The notes beneath the pieces were generated by a model that did not search any database, was not told where the DNA came from, and was given only the letters and a program-made list of their open reading frames with translations. Below, one piece after another: positions 24,343-64,000 of a stretch of DNA of 64,000 nt (the first letter of the stretch is position 1; each line of letters starts with the position of its first letter). Source of the DNA: Undaria pinnatifida (Eukaryota > Sar > Phaeophyceae > Laminariales > Alariaceae); assembly GCA_012845835.1 (NCBI GenBank), contig JABAKD010000026.1:1016983-1080982 (forward strand). The letters are read 5' to 3'. The translations under genes were made by a program, and so were the position numbers.

Positions 24343-27300
24343 CATGTTTCTGCGTGATATAATAGGAATTAGACGCCGCTTACCTGAACCGCTTCCGGGT
24401 ACAAACGATCCGGCCAACTCTACCCTCTGCCTTACAACTACCTTCATTTTGGAACAAGGCAAGAAGTCAGACGACAACAAATTAGGTCAAGGAGGTGATG
24501 GAGCGCGTGATCACTGAGCAGATACCGCACGCTCAGACGAGGCTCCCGGTCTGTTCGCATAGAAGGATATTAAATACGTGGGAATTTCCGCCTCCCACCT
24601 CTTTCAACGAAACATATGTTTTTCACTTCCGATGTTCGTGCCTCTTTACTGTCGCATGCTTCCAATCTGGTTCTGGTTTGGTGAATTTTGGGGAGTAGGA
24701 GCGAATGGACCAGGCAACAAAGCAGAAAATACAGGGTTTTGCTAATTTATGCCGAAAGTCCTATTACACCAGGTTAGGTGTAAGAAGTGAAGTCCACAAT
24801 CCGTGGGCTTCACCGTGTTCTATCAGTCCATTAGACTTGGCGTGAGCCTTACAGACGCACTAGGTGCAAAAGTTCGGAACAAAAAGAACGTGTACATTAC
24901 CCTAGATCAGTTGTTTCATCTGCCATGATTTTAAGCAAGGTACGCAGTACATAAAACACGTACAGGAAGACTCCGTCACGTTCAGCAAGGAAACATGGTG
25001 GTTCAAGACGACTTCGGAAGCAAGATAAGCATTCACGCCTCGAGCCAAACATGGGCGCACTGCGTGTACGCATAAGTGATTCATGTCTAACCACATCTCA
25101 GTGCTTACAATAGTGTCTTAATTTGGCAGGCGTTCACGTACCACGGTAGCGGTGGTGAACGACAGTCGCTGCAGCCGCCATTTTTGCAGACGGCACCACC
25201 TAACAAATATCTTCTGACTGAGTGGTTTGGTCGGAGTTTTTTCAATGGACTGGGGAATGCGGAGGACAGGGTACGTAGGTACCTTCAATCTCCGATCACA
25301 CATGTCAACCTTGAGAACGCGTAACAAACGCCAGGTCTATGAGATCTGCAATCGAAAATGGATCTTCATGACGGTTGACGTTTGGCAATATCAACTCCGA
25401 ACGCAACCGGTAGTCCATGATCATCTACGAGAACGACCGAAGCTTCCTTATATCACTCTATTAATCCCCCCTCGTCTTACGCGAGAGAGGTTGGTGAAGG
25501 CACATTCTTGCTACATGTACTACAGAACAAGCGAGTCTTGGCCTCGGTCAACCACCCATTCATGACCAAAACAAGGGCGACATCATCCGAGGAGGCAACT
25601 TTAAAGTGGCGTCGACGATGACATATAGAGACTGTACGTTGTTTGAGGATGCACCAGTTTGAACCAATCTAACCCCATGAAAACCGTGGCATGGATCTCA
25701 AAGGAAAACATAGAGTAAATATAGAGTGCCTGACGCCCATACAATATCACTGTCTTTTTTTTCGCTGTTCTTTATTCGCGTCCGCACTGAGCTTTGTTTT
25801 CGGCAATGCTTATCCCGGGCTCCCACTAGGTTCAAAGGTGTATGGTGCTGTGTGCGGCTCACGTTGTCGCGATGACGGCACAATCCTTTGCTACAGCAGC
25901 AGTAGGCAGTGCTCATATTTATTAACTGTTTTTTGGAGGCAAGGGTATACACACAATAGCCTGTATATCTCGCCGACAGCTTTGACAACAATGCTTGTGC
26001 TTCAGAAAGCTAGGTGCTCGCTGCGACGGTCGACGAAGCAAACGGGGGTGGTGCATTACAAGAAGAGATATAACAAAAATGATCAAACTTACGTGTATAG
26101 CAATAAATGAAATATGGGTGCGTGCGTCAACCACATACTACGCACATGCGTGTTCTTTCCTTGGACGAATAGCAAGTGTTTCTGTGTTAAAAAAATGTGC
26201 GTTATCATACGCATATTACTCAGTGTTTTGAACACGTCGACTTTATCCTAGAGAGGTACAATTTTTGTGTTAATGAACTACGAGGACTTCGAGGAAAGAC
26301 GTGCGAGCTTTTTTTTTCGATCATCGACTGACTCAAACGCGAAATGTACTACACCCGTAGTTCGATTTCTAGTGGTTATTTATGTTGGGTCGCGTTAAGC
26401 TCGAACAAAAGCACCCTACTCGAAAAAGCCCACACGCTGGTGATCCAGCTCAACTTGACACACCCACCAAGAAGAGCTGAAACTCTTTGACGCGTAGACA
26501 GATTGGCAACGGAGTGGATGTTTGCACCGCAGCGTGGCCTGGACCCTGCGAATGAGCGAAGGGGACACGAAGAACAAACAAATAACCGCGCTTTGTGCTT
26601 CGTCCTCTGGAAGATGCTTTCTAGGGACTACGTATCTTTAAAAGAGTCGGTCCGTTTGGACAGCAGACAGCATCGTTCGGTCTGTATACTACGTAACATC
26701 GGTAGTGTTGCGTTGGACATGCGGTGAAAACACAGAAGGCCGGACGAAATCATTCCAAGAGGAGTCTTGCCCCGTGAGTCGTCGGTAGTCGGGACATTGA
26801 CAATTGCGAGCACTTGCCGAGTTCATCGAGGATGATTGCGCCAACCTTGCTCACTCTCATCGAACTCCGACATTTTCCGTCGTTATTTTTCTATCGTGGC
26901 CCAGAAAGCGCCCTCTTCAAACACCGTACATTTCTTCTAGGCGAAGTGCATGATCCCGCTTACCGACAAATGTTCACCGCGATGCCTCATTGCCGTCAAT
27001 TGTTGCCTTGTTATTGACTTGAGGTTACCGTGCGATTGTTCACCCCGATGGCACGCCGTCGTCAAACGAAAAGCGTGAAATCAACTCTGATCTTTTCTCC
27101 TCAAGAAACCACATACATATATATATACAAATATATATTGTATAAATACCGAGTGGTGGAGTGATGGGGAAGTTGGTTGCTGTAAGTTTTGTACGACCGA
27201 AGGTTCGACTCCACATAAATTAATGACAACGGCGAAATTGAAAACGAAATGGACAACTTTACGGGCTTTAGTAAGTTATGCTTGGGGTACAAAATAACTC

Positions 27301-28532
27301 AGGCGAGGAAGGGCCCCAGGTCCACTTTCTCATTCGGCCATCTCTCCATTATACTTCGGTGTTGTCGTTTTGAACGGAATTAATAAACGGGGTACCCTCG
27401 CCTTTTCCTGGGGGGTAGGGGATAGCCCATCGTTTACCCTGGCTGTTGAGACTGTAACGCCATGTGACCTGAGCTGTCAGCCAAAGTTATTGAAGGGACG
27501 AGGGTAAATTTTGATACTTTTCTGAGGCATGGTTGTGGCCCAGATATAGACAACCCTTGTCGCCGCCGCTGTCGTCATTCGAGTACAGTCGGAACAGTGC
27601 GGAGACAAGCGCGTACGCCTAGCCTTGCTTGTTTCGCCATCACGCTGGGACACAACTGTTTCACGGCGACGGGGACAAACACGTTGGACGAACCAAATCA
27701 AGCCGGCCAAACACCCAAAATTGTTTTCACAAAATAGTGTCGACATTTCTAGCGGAGATGCTGATGATCGACGAACCGCTTCGAATTTTGTCGTTGTGTC
27801 CTAGCCTGAGCCGCATCGGGGACAATCATACACGACCAAAAACGGAAACGTTCGTTGCATTTCATAACTTAATCTCGATTTTTACGGTTCCCCCTAGAGG
27901 CCGTAAGTTACCCGGAGAGAATATTACGGTCGTCCTTTGCCCTTTTTTCCCGCCCTGCCTTTACCACAGAGTCGCGATGGTGAGCAACTACACATGCAAT
28001 GCCGTATCGCCGTCTTCCTTTTAAGCGCGGGCCGAACCTGCATTGTCTCGTTACTGAGCTACTTAAATAAACAATACCGTCTGCTTGGGACACATTCCCG
28101 ACCACTACGGCGATGGCTCCTTGCCGAACACGCTAAAACCACAATCATTTCGTCTACCGTTGCCGTCCCCGTCGTTCGTGCGATTTCTCATTTCCGACGG
28201 CCATGACAACATCTTGATACTATCGTCTTCTATTATCCCCGGTCCATCCTCGCGGTGTTTCGTCACCGACCAGAAGCAAAAGAAATACTAGCGATATATT
28301 TCGCTGCCGTCCCAACTGCCATCGAAATGTCTCACTCCCAACCGAGTTCGAGAAATTCCGAAAAAAAGGTATTATCGCCGTCTTCCCTCTAGGTACGTAC
28401 GGACCCCGGTGTGGCTACGGAGGAGTCCCTAGAAAAAGTCCATTGAAACATAATGCTCGAGCGAGCCCATCCAAGACGAGAAGCCTGTGTTCCGTTGAAA
28501 AGGCTGCTCGGAGGTGGTCGACACGGTAAACC

Positions 28533-58243
<29,711 letters not shown>

Positions 58244-58419
58244 CTTTCACATGGCACTTGTCACCGAGTGGAGAACGGGAGAAACTCCCCAGCAAACTTA
58301 AGATGCGATCATCAACGTCCTTCAAAAAATATAGATCACTCTAATCACAGGACCTTCACAGCGAGTTTGCTGCCCATCCATGCAGGCCAAGCGTCGTTGA
58401 AAACAGTACAGTCCCACGT

Positions 58420-58860
58420 CAGCAACTCCTGCAGAGCCGTAGTCACTCCTTAGGAGACAGTATGGGCTTGTTTGACGGGTGCAAAGTTCGTCGTGCGCAG
58501 ACTTGAAGAATGCGAACGCACTACATTGGAATATCTTATCAACATCCAGAACGCATACAACTCCATCTACCATGAGACGCTGCGAATTTTGCTGACACCA
58601 CGCATCACAAACTGTTTTCAAGATTATCAACCAGCTCCACGACCGGCAAAGGCGTTCGCGTGCGTGTGGACGATGGCGAGTGCTTGGCATGGTGTGGCGT
58701 CACCCAGAGGATGCGGGAACGATGTGTGCTCTCGCCGCTGTTTGTCTATGTTCGTTTTGCCGCTGCGATACATGCCGTGCCGGTGCACTTCAGTGAAGAC
58801 CAACACAACGTAAGGGGTATTATGCCGTTAACGTTCAGGAAGACGGGGTAGTGGTATGCC
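58420..58860 (+). mobile_element. Non-LTR retrotransposon (LINE) fossil: reverse transcriptase fragment
   Basis: The plus strand reads, in shifting frames, KFVVRRLEEC, then INIQNAYNSIYHETL (RT motif A region), VRVDDGECLAWCGVTQ and CVLSPLFVYVRFAAAIHAVP (the GxxQGxxxSP region, here QRMRERCVLSP). This is the palm of a LINE RT of the group with VRVDDGE before the QG box. The YADD box is not visible. At least two frameshifts. It lies just upstream of the most 5' transporter exon I can see. Confidence 0.7.
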
Positions 58861-58915
58861 CCGACGTAAAGGGTATTATGCTGTTAACCTTCAGGAAGAT
58901 GGGGTAGCGGTATAC
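58804..58915. repeat. ~55-bp tandem duplication
   Basis: GGGGTATTATGCCGTTAACG and AGGGTATTATGCTGTTAACC each start a near-identical unit that includes TTCAGGAAGA(C/T)GGGGTAG. It lies at the 3' end of the LINE remnant. Confidence 0.8.
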
Positions 58916-59374
58916 TCCGAGGCAGCAGCATGTGTTCGGGCAATAGTTTGGAATATAATGCCTCCAGTCGGCATAAGGTCTTGCGAAGGTGACGACCATC
59001 ACCCTGGCAAAAGGCGAACCAGAAGGTCTACATCTCTCTACTTGAAGGCTGTGTAGCACTGTCGACTAGATCACTCAGGCACACAGCAACTAAAACAATT
59101 ATTCACCGGAAGATCACTGAGTTTCGTGAGTAATTGGTCTTCTAGTGGATGGTGCTCTATCATTATCGAAATGTGTACCAGGTACCTTGGTGATTTCAAT
59201 TAGGCACTACGCACTTACGTAAAGAGCTGTATTTCCGTAAGGGGTAAGACCACGAAAGTGCCGCCGAACATCATACTACACAGCCAAGACTTCCCGATTT
59301 TTTCCATATATTGTACATGTTACGTCGATTGAAAAACCATCACGATGTTGACCTTGGTACAAGCCACACTGCAG

Positions 59375-59525
59375 ATTTGGGGAGTCGCCGACGTATATCC
59401 CTAATGAGGACAGACACGGACATACACCCAGCAATACGCGCAATCGGAGTAACACACAAATCTCGCAAAGATGAAATTCGACGAATTCTTCGATCTCACT
59501 GCTGGAGTGTATGGTTATTTTAATA
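59375..59525 (+). repeat. Dispersed micro-ORF module, copy 7
   Basis: GAGTCGCCGACGTATATCCC leads to an ATG at 59471 opening MKFDEFFDLTAGVYGYF. It stands alone, without C-tract units. Confidence 0.8.
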
Positions 59526-60731
59526 TAGTTTACAGGGCTTCCGGGAGCTGGCGCCTCCCGCTAAATCGAGCGAGCCCAACATATTTCGGCCGCTAGTGGG
59601 GTGTAAAAACGCAGCGAGTTAGGTAAAAAATCAAATGAAGCATTAGAGTGTTTGTGAAAAACGTTCTTGGCGAAAAAACCATTTCAAAGCCCTCCCGAAG
59701 GTAGGATATACGGAATGGTTCTGAATAAAATGCCAAAAGTACATTGGCGAAGGTATTTTTTGACAAAAAACGTGTGACGGAAGCGGGTAGGGTGTTAAGG
59801 CTGTCGCGTATATTTTTTATGGCGGACGTGGGGTGGTGGAGATGAGTTTCGGGGAAGGGGGAGGGTACGGGGGGGGGAGTATAACAGCACCACCCTTCAG
59901 TTTCGTAGAGCGGCGGCCGAGTAGGACATGATTGGTGGTGGGACGCATCCTTGACAACAATAGGGGGTTGCTTATGCATGGAGACAGAGGTGTACTGGAC
60001 ACTCGACCGGCCAAAAGAGGTGCAGAAACGAACGGTAAAAAGAGGCCAGCCGTAGCAGATTTGATTTCCAACAATTTGCTCGAGTTAATGGTTATGGTGA
60101 AAACAGCGTTCCTCATGATAGAAATGATGGACCAGAGACGTCGTAGAAGAGGAGAATCAGTTCTGCTGAGGCCGGATAATTAAGCAGCGGTTACCTGGGT
60201 AAGGAGTTGTCCCGGGGGGAGGTGGGGGGTGTAATTGTGCATGACCGCGGTCGTATGACCATAGACCCGCGCATCACTTGCTATGCCGGGCCGGACCACG
60301 TCGGGTTTTCACCAACCAGGCCGACATTGCTTGCACCACGCGCAAAGCGCCGTGAGGTTTCCGGCGAGCCGCATGAAGGGTGAACTGCCCCATTTCAAAA
60401 ACCGCTCGAAAGACGGACATCAGGCACCTTGCGCCTACCTTCTTACTCGTTGATGACAACGCCAATGAGTTACTTTGTTTTTATGTGCGGCCACCCCAGA
60501 GACGGCAATGGGTATTACTATGTAACTGTCTCGTGGGTGCCCTACCATATTCGCCCTACATGATGCGATCATTTCCCTTGTGTGGAGTTAGGGTCCATTA
60601 CCCCGCACACTATGATCTACTCGATAACCATCAAGGTGACCGCCAACAACCCCCCCCCCAAAAAAAACCGATACCCTGGTTGTCTAGCTCACGCAGAGAT
60701 AGGCATGTATGATAGCGTCGTTGCCGGGAGC

Positions 60732-61047
60732 CCCTATTTGCAGGACGGGCCTGCAACGAATTCTTGCAGGACGTTTTGGCACACTTTTGTCCCAGGTACC
60801 TGCACAAACCCCACCCAACCCCAACCCTAACCCTAACCCTAACCCTAACCCCCTAACCCTAACCCCAACCCCAACCCGAACCCTGACCGTTTGACCGGTA
60901 CGTGGGGCTAAAAGTGCCCTCGCGCGGCTTCGCCGCGCGTTCGGCAGGCGTTCGCCAAAACAAAAACGCGGGCAATAAAAAGCGGCAGGTGGCCAATCAG
61001 AGGAACGTCCTGCAAGAATTCGTTGCAGGCCCGTCCTGCAAATAGGG
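60732..61047. mobile_element. 316-bp fold-back element with 44-bp perfect inverted ends and telomeric repeats inside
   Basis: 60732-60775 and 61004-61047 are perfect inverted repeats of 44 bases, starting CCCTATTTGCAGGACGGG. Between them lie (CCCTAA)n at about 60813-60886 and a strong hairpin CGCGCGGCTTCGCCGCGCG at 60921-60939. No coding and no clear target-site duplication. It looks like a non-autonomous, MITE-like or fold-back element, and it sits inside the decayed DIRS copy. Confidence 0.85.
60813..60886. repeat. Interstitial telomere-like repeat inside the fold-back element
   Basis: AACCCTAACCCTAACCCTAA and variants with CCCCAA, about ten units in one orientation. Confidence 0.9.
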
Positions 61048-62480
61048 TTTCTCGTCGCTGCCAACCAACGTCAACCCCTATATACATATAATGTTTTACA
61101 GCGTCAGTACCAAGTGAGGCCAACTATCACATATGTATATATACATGTAAAGGTGGGGAGAGAAGAAGACAAGAGTAGGGGTGTGGATGAGGATGGTGGA
61201 GACATTGAAAGCCATTGGAGGGTGGGGCGCTTTCAGTTAAGGCCTTTTCGGGTGGTCGATAATATGTTGCCAGGCGGTCTGACTATTAGTAGGTGGAAAG
61301 TGGGGCAGATTCACCAGAGACCAAGGGCAGAATGTCCCGGAATTGCATGGCAGGTGCAGATGTTGGGAACGGGGGAGCAGCTCATTTAGTCGGAGATATT
61401 GCGAGAGGGTACGCGGTTAGAGGCGAATTGGGGGATATGGGTGAAATGGACATCTTTTGTCGGGAAGGGCTGCTGGGTACGGAAAGACAGGGGGGGGATG
61501 GAGCTAGTAAAATTGGTCAAGTTCATGAGGTACTGTTGCGCAATGGAAGGGGACAACGGAATCTCCACCATAGTAGGCAAGTTGGTGGCGATCAGTCTCT
61601 ACCATGAGCAGCTCGTGGTGCCGTCAGTGCCCATGAGTAACCCATCGATAAGATCGGTTTGGAAAAGTGTCAAGAGAGCACACTTGTAGCTGGGTGGTCA
61701 GCATCATAGACAGTGAGAACGCCGTAGATATTGAAGATGCTGACGGGGATCCAGGGGGGCGTTCAGGCACGGGGGGTAGGTGGGAGGGTGTTTTGGATGC
61801 GTCCGGCATTGTATTATTTTTGTTGCAGGTGTCCGAAGTTCTTGCCGAAGGGAAAGGGGTGTACCGTAAAGTGAACGGTTTGCGGACGCGGGAAGTGGCG
61901 TTTTTAAGGGATAACGAGCAGGCCGAAAGCAGAGCACATGAAACAAATATGGCAGAACTGCGGTTCAGGGGATCAAACAGGGACAAGGAGAGAAAGGGGA
62001 CGGTCTCGATGAGTGCAAGGACACGGCTTGGGGGGAGAGCAGAAGGAAGGACGGTGGGTCTATTTTGGAGAGCTTTTGTTAAGATGTACAACAAAGAGGA
62101 GTTTACGGAGGACGCCCCCCCGATGTCGTGTTGGGAAGGGGGTGGTTGGGAGGCATGGTCCAGGTGGCGGGAAACCCAATGCATGAGGGGGGGTATCGCT
62201 AGCGTAGGGGAGATGTGGGGCCAGGAGATGGAGGGAGCAACGGCAAGGCCGATTCCAGAAGCATTCGCGTTGAAGTCAGAGATAATAGGCGGGGCGACAA
62301 GGCTTGGCCGCGAGAAGGGTGCCGCAAAACATAAAAATGAAAGAAGGAAGGTGATCGTCGGACGCGTTTATTGAATACGTTAGGGCGAACATGGAGGACC
62401 CGGTCTGGGTGCCAGGGGTGTTGAAGCACGAGGCAGGGGGGTTTGAGGGACGGCTTGAACAAGGCACCAGATGGGGCGGA

Positions 62481-63245
62481 ATGGGATAAGTACTCTTGGC
62501 CCGGGAACGTAAGGACCGCTTGAGGAACTGCTATAGGAACCAACACGGTCAGTGCATATATCCGGACGGAGAAGGGGGGAAATAGCGGTCTCGTGAAGAG
62601 AGGCGTCTCACTAGCGGAGCACAACCGGTAGGTAGGGTCGGCCACGTTTCGTTTGTGTGGGTGGGGGGGGGCGTAAGCGAGACGGGAACGGGAGAGAGCG
62701 GCCCCTGCTTCCCCTTCTTTCTCCTATTTTAGATAGAGGTGTGGGAGGCGTACTCATCCGGGGGGGCGGCATGGGAGGTAACACCATTTCGGCTTTTCCA
62801 CTAAATATAAAGAATCTTTCTTGGAAGTGAAAACCGAAAAAGGAAGGTTGTCGTTGGGGCAACCTGGTGTTTGCGGGTAACGGGTAAAAATAAAGAGCAG
62901 TGGAAGAACAAAGTTTCAGGGCTCCGGGCTTTCCATGTAGGACAGTGGGATGTTTGGTACGGAGTAATAATATCGAAACTGAATGTTCCACGTGATTTTC
63001 AGGCAGAGGAAAGTACCGAAATGTCAGATGTCAACAAACAACTTTAGAGCTGTGTGAAGGGAGAAGCCGTCGGTGCAAAGTGTTGACCAAGACGAAATAA
63101 GCTAGGGAGGTCATGCACGGCCTAAAGAGGACCGTGGCACCGGGCAACAGGAGTCAGGGGGTCGTCAAGTTGTGATTTCTCACCAACCCTTTCACAAATT
63201 TGCACGGAGGATGGGCAACCAAAAGGAAAGTGTGACGCAGTGGTC
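62481..63245. other. No supported gene
   Basis: G-rich start (possibly the end of the DIRS copy), then unique-looking sequence with no recognised domain. Confidence 0.4.
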
Positions 63246-63765
63246 GATTAGTGATGGAATTCTCCTGATCTCCTGATCGCACTGGATGTTTCAAATTGAA
63301 TCATGACAGTATGTCGATCGTTGAGCCTTCGTGGTGGATTCCCGATCGCGCGGACCGTTTGAAATGGAAACACCCGAGGGCACGCGTAGATGGTGATCGT
63401 TTAGTGATGACATCATCCCGATCGCACAGGCCGTTGGAAAATGTAATTATCACGCTTAACAATCGTTTAGCAATCGTGGAAGGTTCCCAGTATGAACGGG
63501 CTGTTAGAAACAGAACTATCCGGAAGTGCATTATCACAATGGTCGGTCAGTGGTGGCATAATCCCGATCGCACGGGCCGTTAGAAACGGATTTCGCTACA
63601 AGTGCACCCATGATCGTTTGGCAGCCGAGGTAAGTTTCTCACAGAAGCGGGTAGTTAGAAACGAAAAAAGGCACCCGAAAGCGCGCGCAAGGTAGTGGTC
63701 GATCAGAGGGGATTTTCCCGTGCGCACGGGCCGTTAGAATCGGAATCACGGTATGATAATTCAAG
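63245..63765. repeat. ~75-bp diverged minisatellite, about seven units
   Basis: The text CCCGATCGCACGGGCCGTTAG, or a variant of it, recurs at about 63270, 63340, 63416, 63484, 63562, 63637 and 63717. Each is followed by AAA(C/T)G and, about 40 bases later, TGGTCG(A/G)T(T/C)AG. Confidence 0.75.
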
Positions 63766-64000
63766 TAGCGTGTCACGAATTTATGTCCTGTTTGGAAGTA
63801 TTATAATTGTGGACCGTGGAGATGAATGATGACATCTCGGGATCGACCCAAAACATGCTAAATGGTAGTCGACATAAACGTTCATCAACCGTACATAGTT
63901 TAACCGAAAGCACAGACCGGTCGTCTGTCCCCATCACTATTCGACCCGTCCGGAAAAAATCGGACATTTCACGGGCCAGGCATAAGCAGCCCTTGACTTT
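63766..64000. other. Nothing recognised
   Basis: The last 235 bases show no repeat or coding signal I can support. Confidence 0.4.

Larger units (their letters stand above)
59800..62480 (+). mobile_element. Second DIRS-type element, decayed and interrupted
   Basis: An RNase H part lies at 59.82-60.22 kb (ADVGWW; NNLLELMVMVKTAFLMIEMM parallels INVLELLGMVMTAFVMIVI of the large element). A later RNase H/linker part lies at 61.11-61.39 kb (AECPGIAWQVQMLG beside AVPWQVQELG). A tyrosine recombinase part lies at 61.40-62.37 kb (LVAISLYHEQLVVPSVPM; IGGATRLGREKG). It is broken many times, far older than the element at 32.6-40.6 kb, and split by unrelated sequence that includes the fold-back element at 60732-61047. 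Confidence 0.75.

Overview
This is nuclear DNA of a eukaryote. It has a multi-exon gene with canonical GT-AG introns, telomere-like CCCTAA repeats, LTR, LINE and tyrosine-recombinase retroelements, and inserted plastid DNA (atpH, petB, petD, atpA remnants). The presence of plastid atpH/atpA/petB/petD copies points to a photosynthetic host. A stramenopile such as a brown alga would fit, but I cannot fix the lineage by eye.

The host backbone is one gene on the minus strand, a 12-TM major facilitator superfamily (MFS) transporter. It is recognisable as ten exons between 58243 and 28533. All nine introns are GT-AG and every exon junction keeps phase. The coding part is only about 1.4 kb, but the gene spans almost 30 kb. 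Intron 6 (31867-49361, 17.5 kb) holds a complete-looking set of DIRS-type domains, a plastid DNA insertion, C/G-tract satellite blocks and a fold-back element. The first ~5.3 kb of the window is a diverged inverted copy of 23418-28833. At 191-306 (+) it carries the last exon of a paralogous transporter, with the same exon length and phase, so the two paralogues sit tail to tail.

Layout. 1-5344: inverted-duplication arm A. 5345-9130: DIRS RNase H remnant and a LINE endonuclease fossil. 9.4-12.0 kb: Ty1/copia fossil. 15455-21845: a second Ty1/copia element with both LTRs and a 5-bp target-site duplication. 22.5-23.2 kb: CCACGG/CCGTGG array around a telomere-like tract. 23418-28833: arm B. 28533-58243: MFS gene. 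Within the gene: C-tract satellite 30.07-31.5; AT-rich fold-back 32.0-32.5; DIRS element 32.6-40.6 with a 500-base assembly gap; tandem repeats 40.65-42.8; satellite, plastid insertion and inverted satellite 42.95-48.0; more satellite and AT-rich DNA 48.0-48.9. 58.4-58.9: LINE RT remnant. 59.8-62.5: a second, decayed DIRS copy interrupted by a 316-bp fold-back element carrying telomeric repeats. 63.25-63.76: a ~75-bp minisatellite.

The strongest candidates for something undescribed are: (1) an array of about 20 tandem hairpins inside the DIRS element whose 9-bp stems show compensatory changes around a constant six-base AACGGG-type loop; (2) a dispersed module with a tiny conserved reading frame (MSFDEIFDLTAGVYF) found seven times, usually at the edge of C-tract satellite and AT-rich or plastid DNA; (3) the plastid insertion lying between two inverted satellite arms; and (4) the telomere-repeat fold-back element with perfect 44-bp inverted ends.
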